From Legionella fairfieldensis ATCC 49588 (lineage in GTDB: Bacteria > Pseudomonadota > Gammaproteobacteria > Legionellales > Legionellaceae), in contig NZ_JHYC01000014.1 of assembly GCF_000621525.1 (NCBI RefSeq), forward strand, positions 1-64,000: a stretch of DNA of 64,000 nucleotides. The letters run 5' to 3'. Position 1 is the stretch's first letter. Every line of letters begins with the position of its first letter. Both the position numbers and the translations under genes were made by a program. The notes beneath the pieces were generated by a model. That model did no database searches, had not been told where the DNA came from, and saw nothing but the letters and a program-made list of their open reading frames with translations. Shown in pieces: positions 1-9,269 of the stretch.

Positions 1-1
1 G

Positions 2-73
2 GCTGCTTTAGCTGCTTATGCCATTGAGCCATTAAAGCTGTCTGCAATTAAATTGCTTGCAAATTGCGCATAG
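2..73 (+). CDS. C-terminal tail of an unidentified protein (5' truncated by the window)
   Basis: The frame beginning at base 2 is open for 23 codons to a TAG at 71-73, giving a tail rich in Ala and Leu that ends in LLANCA. A rho-independent terminator follows at once, which supports this as the true end of a plus-strand gene. The visible part is too short to assign a family. Confidence 0.5.
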   Translation, partial: AALAAYAIEPLKLSAIKLLANCA

Positions 74-96
74 AAAAACCCATTACTGGGGTTTTT
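74..96 (+). terminator. rho-independent terminator after the truncated first gene
   Basis: AAAAACCC and GGGTTTTT form an 8-bp stem around a 7-base loop, with the T-run in the 3' arm. It lies directly after the TAG at 71-73. The A/T-rich stem could act in both directions. Confidence 0.7.
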
Positions 97-242
97 GAAA
101 ATACTATGTCAGAATGTCGCTTTACAAACGAAGTGATCAGTTCAATTTTCAATTGAAGTGCCGTCACTGATTACTTTGCCGACACTTCCAAGACTTTTTA
201 GCTTTCATAAGGGTCAAGCCAGACTAATTGAGGAATGCTTTA

Positions 243-830
243 TTATTTTAAACTCAATGTTGCTTGGGATATTGACTTTTCAACCAGCTTTTCTGAGGAT
301 GTTTTCAAGCCTAAAGTTTCTTGAATTAATATAACTAATTTCGCAATAAAGTAAAACAACCATTTATCATTATAATTATGCGACGATAAGGCTTTTCTTT
401 GGCCTCCAGCGGTCATATATTCTGCAGTATCGTTCAATATTTCTTTTTTATAATTTTTAGCAGCCATAATTGGTTGGAGTTTATCATTCAAAAATTCAGT
501 CAAAATACTACGGCACTCTTCCTCTGTTAAAGTATCGATATGGGCTTGAAGATGTTTGGCTTTTTCAGAGATGCTATAACTGACAGGCATATATTTCTTT
601 AAATCGTCTCTTGAGTGAGTTAATATTAATTTCTCAGTGAATTTTAATAGATGTTCTATTACTACTTTTCTTGCTGTTATTTTTGTACAGTCATTATTTT
701 TCTCTTCATGCGTCACAAAAAAGGGATGACTATTTAGAATAGAATCATAGGATTTGCTAAGTTTTCCTATCTCGTGATAAAAATTGTTTACTATCTCTTT
801 TAAACATTCTTTCCCAGTTAAAGAGGACAT
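243..830 (-). CDS. hypothetical protein, about 195 aa
   Basis: I do not recognise this protein. The longest frame starts at 887, but the ATG at 830 (MSSLTGKECL) is preceded by AGAGAAGGAACCACTT, a good ribosome-binding site, so I prefer 830. The product is mixed charged and hydrophobic, with no signal peptide and no obvious membrane segment. The middle is Lys/Glu-rich and probably helical. The C-terminus (EKLVEKSISQATLSLK) has Glu and Ser residues of the kind seen in Dot/Icm substrates, but this is weak. It stands alone beside a repeat element (946-1153), consistent with an accessory gene. Confidence 0.6.
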   Translation of the reverse strand: MSSLTGKECLKEIVNNFYHEIGKLSKSYDSILNSHPFFVTHEEKNNDCTKITARKVVIEHLLKFTEKLILTHSRDDLKKYMPVSYSISEKAKHLQAHIDTLTEEECRSILTEFLNDKLQPIMAAKNYKKEILNDTAEYMTAGGQRKALSSHNYNDKWLFYFIAKLVILIQETLGLKTSSEKLVEKSISQATLSLK

Positions 831-945
831 AAGTGGTTCCTTCTCTAATAGATTGATAACATCAGTATAAGACAAAAAAATTAACATAATATTATGTTGA
901 TTTTATGAAAACATTATGTGTTTTGCCGCAAAAAACCATTAACAC

Positions 946-1180
946 GAATTGCCGATGAAAGTCGGGGTGTTCTTGTTAAGGCTACGTCTGGATGCTTCCA
1001 ATTAGCCTTAAGTTTTTCTTGACCCCGCAAAACCTACGCTCGCTTTTATTTTCCTTTATCTTCAATAGCTTATATAATTATTCGTGTGGAACTCTCAGGG
1101 ACAGGCTGCGTTACATAAAGCTAATTGGAATCGACGACTTTTGTTGGCAATTCGGTACTTTGAATTTTTTGTCCGGCACA
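946..1180. repeat. interspersed intergenic repeat, family 1 copy A (MITE-like)
   Basis: The element is bounded by imperfect inverted repeats: GAATTGCCGATGAAAGTCG at 946-964 and CGACTTTTGTTGGCAATTC at 1135-1153. An inner arm at 998-1023 reads CCAATTAGCCTTAAG and onward, and a partial complement lies at 1117-1129. The same arms recur near 18699-18940 and 62440-62530, and in part near 4925-4985 and 17735-17795. The stretch from 888 to 1265 holds nothing else I can support; a 71-codon frame at 992-1207 is inside the repeat and is not a gene. Confidence 0.65.
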
Positions 1181-1265
1181 AAGACGTTCAGAGTAATAAA
1201 ATCATAGATTAGCGTGACTACACGAATGAAAAGTAAAAAAATAAGCCAGTCTTTTATTTAACCTG

Positions 1266-2771
1266 TCAAGCTACCTTTTTTGCTCTAAAGGGTTGAATAT
1301 AAGCTTCTTCAAAGGAGGCTAACCTTTTTTCCAGCTGCACTTGAAGTTTGGCTTTTTCGTTTTCTTTTATAAAGTGTTGACAACTTGTGGAGTTAAAATC
1401 CTGACAAACACTAAGGGGAATAGCTTTTAAAGTATCGGCCCATATACTTTTTCCTGCTAAAAAGCTATAAGTCAGGCTATTACGGGTAATCATCTTTAAG
1501 GTTGGGTAGTCAACACCATGATTGAGGGCAGCATCGACATACTGATGGGTTAAATCAGTTCTCAAGATGCCCTCATCGTCAGTTGACAGGACAACGGGAA
1601 CTTTGTGAGCTAAATAATAAGTTAAGGGATGATTCTTTCCAGAAATATTCAGAATAGCTTTGTTGCTAATTAAATTAATTTCTACAGCAATTTGCTTTTT
1701 TGCCATATTCGCCAGTAATTCTTCAGCGTTGTCTTCAAATGCAATAGCAACGCCGTGGCCTATGCGTTGGGCTTGTCCTGTATGAATGGCATTATGAATA
1801 TGAAAACGCAGGTTTTCAGGAATCACATCGGAGGGAGCCAGTTCACCTGCGTGCAAGGCTATATGAACAGTGGGATAAGCCTGGTGCAAAAAATTAAAAA
1901 TTTGCATTTGTTTATCATAGTCGCGCAAAGCAATAATCCCATCCTCCGGCTGAACCAGATTAACACCAATAATATCCGGTGAGCGTGAAGCGGCTGCAAA
2001 CCCATTTAAGGCTTGCGCAAAGACTTTCTCCAGAGGCTGTTCACGTAAAATATAATATTGGAATTTGACGGTTAGTTCGCACACTGCTTGTTGATTATTT
2101 TTTTCACAATCAAGATCCTGGCGGGCCTGTTTTAAAATGCGAGTCGCTTCATCAATTGTGAGTTGAATGTTATCCTGGAATGCGTTGTTAGTTAACAATT
2201 GTTGCTGAATCGCAGTAAAATTAGAAGGAATCACAGGTTGAGTTACAGAAAACAAGGTGGATTGAGCATTATCAGGCAGGATCATAATTTCCAGATAAAG
2301 TTCATTCTGATTCGCTGCACGTTGCATAATTTCAGCGAGAAGCGCTGGTCTGTAATCAATGATAACAGGCATAAATTTATTAAAACTTGCAAAAAAATGA
2401 TCATGTCCTGATTCTTGTCCTGGAACAAAATTTTTCATCGACCAGGCGCGAATAGCTTCATTATAAAATGAAGGATATTGGGTTAATTCGCGGGCTTTTA
2501 TTCCTGAACAATGTTCGACTGTTTTTGTAATGGCCCATGTTTTTTTGTCCAGACAATAATCATCTTGTGCTGCAAGTGCTAACATCGTTTCAGGATAGGC
2601 GCCTCCTGCTAGATGGTAGTGCAATTCACCCCCTTTAGGCATCTTTTTTAAAAAAGCATATAAGGCATTGGGATTCGTTTTAATACCATTAAAATAGCCA
2701 GTAACCGTTGAATAGGCAATTGATTGCCCGATAAGAAGAGCGAACAGGAGTCCTGTTTTGAAACGATACAT
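1266..2771 (-). CDS. predicted exported adenosine deaminase-family protein
   Basis: This is a metal-dependent hydrolase of the adenosine/AMP deaminase superfamily, predicted to deaminate adenosine to inosine. Visible motifs are the N-terminal metal-binding HYHLAGG, ALHAGEL with the catalytic His/Glu, RIGHGVAI, and STDDEGI with the metal-binding Asp. The longest frame begins with TTG at 2822; I chose the ATG at 2771, which gives 501 aa. A hydrophobic stretch (LLFALLIGQSIAY) after Arg/Lys then looks like a signal peptide. That suggests periplasmic or extracellular action, as in ADGF/CECR1-type enzymes, rather than the usual cytosolic form. The gene is monocistronic. Family is well supported; substrate is inferred. 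Confidence 0.85.
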   Translation of the reverse strand: MYRFKTGLLFALLIGQSIAYSTVTGYFNGIKTNPNALYAFLKKMPKGGELHYHLAGGAYPETMLALAAQDDYCLDKKTWAITKTVEHCSGIKARELTQYPSFYNEAIRAWSMKNFVPGQESGHDHFFASFNKFMPVIIDYRPALLAEIMQRAANQNELYLEIMILPDNAQSTLFSVTQPVIPSNFTAIQQQLLTNNAFQDNIQLTIDEATRILKQARQDLDCEKNNQQAVCELTVKFQYYILREQPLEKVFAQALNGFAAASRSPDIIGVNLVQPEDGIIALRDYDKQMQIFNFLHQAYPTVHIALHAGELAPSDVIPENLRFHIHNAIHTGQAQRIGHGVAIAFEDNAEELLANMAKKQIAVEINLISNKAILNISGKNHPLTYYLAHKVPVVLSTDDEGILRTDLTHQYVDAALNHGVDYPTLKMITRNSLTYSFLAGKSIWADTLKAIPLSVCQDFNSTSCQHFIKENEKAKLQVQLEKRLASFEEAYIQPFRAKKVA

Positions 2772-2920
2772 AAAGTTCCAGAAGGTGTTAATTGCTGATA
2801 TTATCCCATATTCATTAACCAAGACCTAGTTTTTTGCTGTAATGATGATAAATGCGAGAAACGTTTACTATTTATTTTTTATTTTGTTAAGCATTAATCA
2901 ATCTATAGGTAGAAATTTTT

Positions 2921-4897
2921 ATGCATATTTTAGAAAATGCTTTAAAGGAAACAATTATAAAAAATGATTCGGCGGTTGAAGACTTGATTGGACTTATTGG
3001 GCGCTCTTCTTCAATAACACTTTCTGCGACAGATGATGAAAATAAAAGCTTTCTTTATTGGGCATTATATTGTGATAATTTAAAAGCTTTTAAATTATTA
3101 TTTACCCAGCTTAAAAATGATGAGGTAATATTTTCGCAAACTACCACAAATGAAACTTTATTTTCACTGGCTTCTGCTAAAAACAACATTGATTTACTGG
3201 ATGAATTATTTACTTTGCAACCAAATGAAATAGCAGAGAAAAAGTTATGGTTATTGGTAAATAATGAAGGAAAGACACCACTCGATATTGCAATTCAAAA
3301 TAATCACAAAGCTGCTACTCGATATTTACTACAAAAAATTAAAGAAGAACCTGATTATCTTAATATTATTAACCAGGTCAATAAAGAGGGTATGCGTGCA
3401 TTGGACATGGCTCTTGAATCAGGTCATGTGGAGCTAGTCGAACTATTGCTTCAATATGGGGCTGATCCTTTTTTAGAAGATAGCCAAAATTGTGTTTCTT
3501 TGGCACGCTTTAAGAAATTACCTGATGGTAAAGGAAATGAACTTCTTATTGATTTGGTAAAAACGGGTGCTTTTATAGGAAAAAATATATCTAAAATTAT
3601 AGCTGATGAACTGATTGCTCTTAGTGCCTTAGCTGATTTAGCGTTAATTGGGGTAACAGTCGAGAATAAACCTATAGCACACTATGAAAACGTAGGGCAA
3701 TTAAGTGCTGTGCTCACTAATTTATCAGATGTTACCCGGCATTTTAATACCTTTGGCGAACATTTAAAGAACAAACTAATTGATTATTTTAAATCTAAAC
3801 CGATTCACAATATGAGTGGTGCAGAGAAAGTTAGTCTTTATAACTTTCTTGCAGCATGTGGCAACTTAAGAGATGCATTAATTTTTTATATTGAAACGAA
3901 TGTTTCAACCAAAGCTTTTTTTAATAAGCTTTCAGATGAAAAACTTCCTGAGGACATTTTAAGACTAATACCTCATTATTCAACCGCTTTATTAAAAGAG
4001 AGCAAAATCACTCCTGATGAATATGCTTTAGTCACGCAGAAGGAATTGGTTAATACACCACTATATTTGCAATTACAACAGGATCGAGCGTGTATTAATA
4101 AGTTGAGAGAAGACATTCAGCAATTTGCTAATCAACTGCAACAAACATTTCAGAGAAGTGTATCTTTAATCGCACTCAGTAGCGCACCCATATTACTAGG
4201 TTTAGCAGGAATGGGCATTCTATTAACATGGAGTCTCCTGAAAATGCTGAAAAATCAGGATTTAAAGAATGAAATTAATAAAAAGTGCTCCTATTCATTT
4301 ACTCAGTGCGGAATCGCCCTTAAAAATTACGATGATCAGTTTTCCCACAGTGCCGAGTTCTTGGCACCGTTTGCAATAGTAGGAATAATAATAATGCTTA
4401 CGGGATTAGGGCTATTTGGACATTTTCTTTATTCTACCAATAATGGATTAAAAAGAAGACTCAATAAAACCGAGCGTGCTGCATTAACCCATTTATTGGA
4501 ACAACTTAATAGCATGTATACGGAATTAGAAGGTATTAATTTTGATCAAGGGTTCATTATTGAAAATCTACAACGTTTAACAAATAGCGTTGCATTACTT
4601 AGAAAGAATAAGCCAATTGATATAATTATTAATACCTTATCAAACACTTCAAATACACTGAATACGTTACAAGCAGAGATTAATAAAACCAATAAGCCAA
4701 TTAGAGAATATAACGCTAATCGATTATTTGCAGCCTCCTCGCAATCACAAAGCCAGCGATTCTTTGCCCAAAAAGACAATGATTATTTAGCAAATGATAG
4801 TATGCCTTTACGTGAATTGGCCAACAGGGAAATAGTTATCTCTGTTAATGACGAGGATGATTCTGAAGAAGAGGTATTGCTGCGCTCTTATCGCTAA
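2921..4897 (+). CDS. ankyrin-repeat membrane protein, candidate Dot/Icm effector (658 aa)
   Basis: The N-terminal ~200 residues contain ankyrin-type helix pairs, clearest at NEGKTPLDIAIQNNHKAATR and in the next unit ending VELVELLLQYGADPF. The middle is helical and unassigned. Two hydrophobic segments near residues 413-440 and 483-507 look like membrane spans, separated by a short polar stretch with two Cys. A helical region follows, and the tail is acidic (NDEDDSEEEVLLRSYR). Glu-rich blocks just before a hydrophobic C-terminus are a known feature of Dot/Icm substrates. Ankyrin membrane proteins are common Legionella effectors. Translocation is inference. The start is ATG with only a weak AGG upstream. 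Confidence 0.8.
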   Translation: MHILENALKETIIKNDSAVEDLIGLIGRSSSITLSATDDENKSFLYWALYCDNLKAFKLLFTQLKNDEVIFSQTTTNETLFSLASAKNNIDLLDELFTLQPNEIAEKKLWLLVNNEGKTPLDIAIQNNHKAATRYLLQKIKEEPDYLNIINQVNKEGMRALDMALESGHVELVELLLQYGADPFLEDSQNCVSLARFKKLPDGKGNELLIDLVKTGAFIGKNISKIIADELIALSALADLALIGVTVENKPIAHYENVGQLSAVLTNLSDVTRHFNTFGEHLKNKLIDYFKSKPIHNMSGAEKVSLYNFLAACGNLRDALIFYIETNVSTKAFFNKLSDEKLPEDILRLIPHYSTALLKESKITPDEYALVTQKELVNTPLYLQLQQDRACINKLREDIQQFANQLQQTFQRSVSLIALSSAPILLGLAGMGILLTWSLLKMLKNQDLKNEINKKCSYSFTQCGIALKNYDDQFSHSAEFLAPFAIVGIIIMLTGLGLFGHFLYSTNNGLKRRLNKTERAALTHLLEQLNSMYTELEGINFDQGFIIENLQRLTNSVALLRKNKPIDIIINTLSNTSNTLNTLQAEINKTNKPIREYNANRLFAASSQSQSQRFFAQKDNDYLANDSMPLRELANREIVISVNDEDDSEEEVLLRSYR

Positions 4898-4924
4898 ACA
4901 GATCGTGTTGAATTTGCTATTTTT

Positions 4925-4985
4925 CCTACGTGCCACGGACTACTGTGGCGCGCAGGATTTTGCGAGTGCCAGGTGAACTTAAGGC
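4925..4985. repeat. family 1 repeat fragment, copy E
   Basis: TGCCACGGACTACTGTGGCG is an imperfect hairpin, followed by the arm GTGCCAGGTGAACTTAAGGC (4966-4985). The order and spacing match copy D at 17735-17795. It fills the gap between the ankyrin gene and the ctpA-like gene, which converge on it. Confidence 0.55.
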
Positions 4986-4998
4986 AGAGCAGACAGGT

Positions 4999-6351
4999 TT
5001 AGCGTTTTGCCACCGCCAAACCTTTTAAGATAGTCAATGCAGCATATAATTGATAGTCTTCATGCAGCAAGGCGTCATCGTCTTTAACTGCATGATTGGA
5101 TGCTTTTGCATCGCTATTCTTATTATCCAAATGACCATTTAGACTCGCTTCGCTGAAACCGGCAAAGGCGTCTGTTTTGATGGCCGTTTTAGGAACATCT
5201 ATTTCTTCTACTACGATGTCAGGTGTTATACCTTTGGCCTGAATCGATGTTCCAGAAGGTGTATAGTACAAGGCGGTTGTTAATTTGATGCCACGTTTAT
5301 CATCTAATGGTAACACGGTTTGTACTGAACCTTTGCCAAAGCTTTGAGTACCAAGAATCAACGCTCGCTTATTGTCTTTTAGCGCCCCAGCAACAATTTC
5401 TGATGCAGAAGCTGATCCATTATTAATGAGTACCACCATCGGTGCATTATTCAAAATATCGTGAGTATTGGTTGATAAAGCAGTGAATTTGGAGCCTGGT
5501 AAACGTCCTTGAGTATAGACGATCGTTTCAGGTTTACCGTTTTTATCATTGGCAAGAAACGCATCCGAAACCTGAATGGCAGAATCCAAAAGACCACCAG
5601 GATTATTGCGTAAATCCAGAATAAGTCCTTTAAGATCACGACCTGATTGTTGTTTTAACTGAGCAATTGCTTTTTCCATATCCTGACCTGTCATCGCCTG
5701 AAACTGGGTCAAGCGAATGTAACCATACCCGTCGTCAAGCAATCGGCTCTTAACACTTTTAATCATGATTTTTTCACGCACCAGAGAAAAAGTAAGTGGT
5801 TTATTTTCACCTTTGCGCAAGATGGTTAAATCCAGCGTTGTGCCAACTTTACCTCGCATCATGTCAACAGCATCTTTCAGAGTGATACCTTGAACTGACT
5901 GAGAGCCGAGTTTGATAATATAATCGCCTGCCTTGATACCTGCTTTGAACGCGGGTGTATCTACCAAAGGAGTTACTACTTTAACGACGCCATCTTCCAT
6001 AGTAACCTCAATACCAAGCCCACCAAATTCGCCGCTGGTTGAGGTTTGCAGTTCTTTAAAGGCATCCTCATCAAGATAAGTAGAATGAGGATCTAAACCA
6101 CTTAGCATCCCGCGTATTGCATTGTCGAATAATTCTTTATCATCAACGGGCTTAACGTAATATTTTTTAATTTCACCAATCGCGTTAGAAAAGCGCTGTA
6201 CATCTTCCATCGGAATTTGTTTGGTTTCCGCAGCTTGTGTGCCAGAATCTTCAGTCACGGAACTTTCTGTGGTAAATGCTTGTGCCGGGAACATTAAAGC
6301 GGTGGATAGCAATGTTACCATAACGCTAAAATAAAACCGTTTCTTGTGCAT
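4999..6351 (-). CDS. ctpA: S41 family carboxyl-terminal processing protease (CtpA-type)
   Basis: This is a periplasmic serine protease of the C-terminal processing family. Residues 1-26 form a signal peptide ending near AQA. A PDZ domain covers roughly residues 105-185 (GGLGIEVTMEDG, then AFKAGIKAGDYI). The protease core has the Ser-Lys pair: Ser315 in GSASASEI and Lys340 in FGKGSVQ, 25 residues apart as in characterised CtpA enzymes, plus Gln344. The 450-aa length is normal. It lies downstream of an EnvC-like gene on the same strand, an arrangement common in proteobacteria (gpmI-envC-ctpA), with an 87-bp gap. Likely roles are processing of envelope proteins or murein hydrolases. The substrate is not known from sequence. 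Confidence 0.93.
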   Translation of the reverse strand: MHKKRFYFSVMVTLLSTALMFPAQAFTTESSVTEDSGTQAAETKQIPMEDVQRFSNAIGEIKKYYVKPVDDKELFDNAIRGMLSGLDPHSTYLDEDAFKELQTSTSGEFGGLGIEVTMEDGVVKVVTPLVDTPAFKAGIKAGDYIIKLGSQSVQGITLKDAVDMMRGKVGTTLDLTILRKGENKPLTFSLVREKIMIKSVKSRLLDDGYGYIRLTQFQAMTGQDMEKAIAQLKQQSGRDLKGLILDLRNNPGGLLDSAIQVSDAFLANDKNGKPETIVYTQGRLPGSKFTALSTNTHDILNNAPMVVLINNGSASASEIVAGALKDNKRALILGTQSFGKGSVQTVLPLDDKRGIKLTTALYYTPSGTSIQAKGITPDIVVEEIDVPKTAIKTDAFAGFSEASLNGHLDNKNSDAKASNHAVKDDDALLHEDYQLYAALTILKGLAVAKR

Positions 6352-6438
6352 GCTGTTCTCCTTTGGTAAGTTTAGCGCGCAGCAAGCACGCTACCTCCCG
6401 TATCGTTTTCTATCTAGCAATATAAGTGCCAGAGGTGT

Positions 6439-7566
6439 TTAAGAAAGCCAATTGAGTGGAGGAATCGCTTTACCACGATGTCTTACTTCGAAGTATAGTC
6501 CGTTTTGTTTTAATCCGCCGCTATGGCCCACTGCGGCAATTTGCTCACCTTGAAGGACGGTTGCTCCTTTGGGTTTAAATAAAGATTGGTTGTGAGCATA
6601 CAACGTCATAAAACCCTGGCCATGATCCAGTATTAATAACAAACCGTAACCATTTAACCAGTCACTAAAGACCACTTTTCCAGAATAAATAGCGGTCACA
6701 GGCGTTCCTTCAGCGGCAAAAAATGTCACGCCTTGATTCATTTTTTGTAAATTATCCTTTTTAGTATTTACCGGGTGTGGCAATTTTCGCTGCATTTGTG
6801 TAAACGATTGATTTGTATGAATAATACTTTGTGCGGCTAACGTTTTTAGTAATTGCGCAAGTTTTTTCTTATTGCGTTCATAGTCAGATAACGTGTGCTC
6901 TTTTGTTTGAATTTCATTATTAAGCGATTGAATCAAAGCCTTATGATACCGTTTGTTTTGTTCAAGCGCCTGTTGATGTTTATTCAGTTGTCGTTGTAAT
7001 TGTTGCTGTTCATTCAATTCTTTTTTCAATGTTTCTTGATCAATCGTGAGATTCCGTTTGGTGTGGTCAATTTTGTCAATGATTTGTTGTCGGGAGCGAA
7101 TTAAATACTGGTGAAAAGTTAATAAACGACTAATAGTGTAGGGATTATCCTGGTTTAATAACCATTTGAGAGGTTGATATTCTCCTGTTTTGTAACGGAT
7201 GCGTACATGCTCGGCAAGCAACTGTTGTTGTGCGATAAGTTTCCTGTTTAATTCATTAATATGTTTCTGAACGTTTTGGATTTTCTTTTTTTTCTCATCC
7301 ATGATTTGTTGTATCAACTGCAAATGATGGATGCCTTTTCCAATCTGTTTTTCCGTTTCAGCGAGTTCCTGATTTAACAAACCGCGCTTATCATTTGCGT
7401 TTAGCAATATTTTTTTTAATTGGGTAATTTGTCCATCCAGTTGTTTTAATTGGCTTTGGGTCTGAATTAAAGAAGGATTGTCAGCCCAGCTTATTGAAGA
7501 GAAAAACAATAGTACCAGGCTGATATATAGACCCGAACTGAATGAATGAACTGATTGCAAGGTCAT
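6439..7566 (-). CDS. envC: EnvC-like murein hydrolase activator, LytM domain
   Basis: This 375-aa periplasmic factor resembles EnvC, which activates amidases AmiA/B at the division septum. An N-terminal signal sequence ends near SSISWA. Long Gln/Lys/Glu-rich coiled coils run through about residues 30-245. A LytM/M23 domain covers about residues 265-375 (GTPVTAIYSGKVVFSDW, GYGLLLILDHG, LYAHNQS, LYFEVRH). The HxxxD metal ligands are absent and the last motif reads EVRH rather than HxH, so the domain should be catalytically dead, as in E. coli EnvC. Its ATG overlaps the gpmI stop (ATGA), indicating translational coupling. Confidence 0.9.
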   Translation of the reverse strand: MTLQSVHSFSSGLYISLVLLFFSSISWADNPSLIQTQSQLKQLDGQITQLKKILLNANDKRGLLNQELAETEKQIGKGIHHLQLIQQIMDEKKKKIQNVQKHINELNRKLIAQQQLLAEHVRIRYKTGEYQPLKWLLNQDNPYTISRLLTFHQYLIRSRQQIIDKIDHTKRNLTIDQETLKKELNEQQQLQRQLNKHQQALEQNKRYHKALIQSLNNEIQTKEHTLSDYERNKKKLAQLLKTLAAQSIIHTNQSFTQMQRKLPHPVNTKKDNLQKMNQGVTFFAAEGTPVTAIYSGKVVFSDWLNGYGLLLILDHGQGFMTLYAHNQSLFKPKGATVLQGEQIAAVGHSGGLKQNGLYFEVRHRGKAIPPLNWLS

Positions 7567-9098
7567 GTATTTTTTACCAATAAGGATTTTCCAGTCATTT
7601 CAGCAGGTTGCTTAATATCAAGCAAAGCCAACAGGGTTGGAGCTACATCAATTAAACTGCCTGTTTCGCTATTGAAATGCCAACCACTTCCTATATATAA
7701 AAAGGGCACTGGTTGACAAGTATGAGCTGTATGAGCCTGATGCGTCAATTCATCATACATTGTCTCCGCGTTCCCATGATCTGCTGTAATCAATAAAGCG
7801 CCATGGGCGCTCGTTAACGCGTGCCCTACTTCACTCATACAGGCGTCCAGACATTCAATAGCTTTTATTGTCGCCGCAAAATTGCCGCTGTGGCCAACCA
7901 TATCCGCATTGGCATAATTACAAATAATGACATCAAAAGCCTTACTGTGAATGGCGTCTACCAATGCCTGCGTCAGTTCAGGAGCACTCATTTCAGGACG
8001 TAAATCATAAGTAGCTACCGAAGGAGAGGGAATAAGAATTCGCTCTTCGTTGGGAAAAATCTGTTCGGAGCCTCCATTAAAGAAAAAAGTAACGTGGGCA
8101 TACTTCTCTGTTTCAGCAATGCGCAATTGCCGAAGCCCTTTCCTGGCAAGAATTTCGCCCAGTGTATTCTGTAAATACAAAGGGGGAAAGGCATTTTCAG
8201 TCATTAAATCTTTTGCATACTGAGTCATGCTGACAAAATGAGCAAGAGAGGGTTGTTGAGGACGGCTAAAACCATTAAACGTTTTATCAATAAAGGCTTT
8301 CGTAAGTTGACGGGCGCGATCAGAGCGATAATTAAAGAAGAAGAGGGAGTCGCCTTCTGCAATGGCTTTGCCTTTACCAATGAGGGAAGGAGGTATAAAT
8401 TCATCTGTCTTGTTTTCAGTATAAAAAAATTGAATGGCTTCCTCAGCCGTATTGAAATGATAGTCGCTCTTTGCTTCGGTTAATAAATAATACACCGGGG
8501 CGACCCGCTCCCAACGTTTATCGCGATCCATGGCAAAATAACGACCAGTAATGGACGCTATGGTTGCTCCCGGGTAATGTTTTAGATGCTGATTAAGTTT
8601 TTCTATACTGTGTAACGCACTTTGTGGCGGCGTATCACGGCCATCCAAAAAGAGATGCAGGTAGAGGCGATTAAAATTTTTCTTCGCGCACAGGGCGAGA
8701 AAGGCAAACAAATGATCTTCATGGCTGTGTACGCCACCGGCCGAAAGAAGCCCCATGATGTGGAGGTTTTTACCACTTGCCAGCATGTCATTAATGAGTG
8801 TATTTAATACCGGATTTTGGTTAAACTCACCTCTGATAATAGCGTCATTGATGCGGGTAAAATCCTGATTGATAATTCGGCCTGCCCCGATATGCATATG
8901 GCCTACTTCTGAATTGCCCATTTGTTCCTCGGGCAGACCTACCTGTTTTCCTGATGCGTCCAGAAGAATATGAGGGCGAGTACGCCACCATTCATCCCAT
9001 TGAGGAGTATGAGCGGCGCTAATCGCATCATAGGGGCTGTTTTTCTGGTAGCCCCAGCCATCCAGGATGAGTAAGACGAGTGGCTTTTTGTTATTCAT
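7563..9098 (-). CDS. gpmI: 2,3-bisphosphoglycerate-independent phosphoglycerate mutase
   Basis: This Mn-dependent enzyme of the alkaline phosphatase superfamily interconverts 3- and 2-phosphoglycerate in glycolysis and gluconeogenesis. Visible features are LILDGWG near the N-terminus (Asp13 metal ligand), the phospho-acceptor Ser63 in MGNSEVGHMHIGAGR, FLDGRDTPP, and TADHGNAE near the C-terminus. The longest frame starts with TTG at 9140; the ATG at 9098 (MNNKKPLVLL) gives 511 aa, the normal family length. It is the first gene of a gpmI-envC-ctpA run on the minus strand. Confidence 0.96.
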   Translation of the reverse strand: MNNKKPLVLLILDGWGYQKNSPYDAISAAHTPQWDEWWRTRPHILLDASGKQVGLPEEQMGNSEVGHMHIGAGRIINQDFTRINDAIIRGEFNQNPVLNTLINDMLASGKNLHIMGLLSAGGVHSHEDHLFAFLALCAKKNFNRLYLHLFLDGRDTPPQSALHSIEKLNQHLKHYPGATIASITGRYFAMDRDKRWERVAPVYYLLTEAKSDYHFNTAEEAIQFFYTENKTDEFIPPSLIGKGKAIAEGDSLFFFNYRSDRARQLTKAFIDKTFNGFSRPQQPSLAHFVSMTQYAKDLMTENAFPPLYLQNTLGEILARKGLRQLRIAETEKYAHVTFFFNGGSEQIFPNEERILIPSPSVATYDLRPEMSAPELTQALVDAIHSKAFDVIICNYANADMVGHSGNFAATIKAIECLDACMSEVGHALTSAHGALLITADHGNAETMYDELTHQAHTAHTCQPVPFLYIGSGWHFNSETGSLIDVAPTLLALLDIKQPAEMTGKSLLVKNT

Positions 9099-9269
9099 TG
9101 ATGATCTCGAGCGATAAAATTCGATTATATACTTAATCAAACCAAAGTAGCGAAATCAAGTTTGAAAAAGCTTACGTTGCCTGTAAGCCAGTTTACGCGA
9201 TGAATTACACCAAACTGTCTTGCAGTACTTAATATTTTTTCTTAAAGAGGTTAGACTATCTGCCATTTT

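Noticed and set aside
992..1207. 71-codon plus-strand frame
   Set aside because: It is contained in repeat copy A and starts without a ribosome site.
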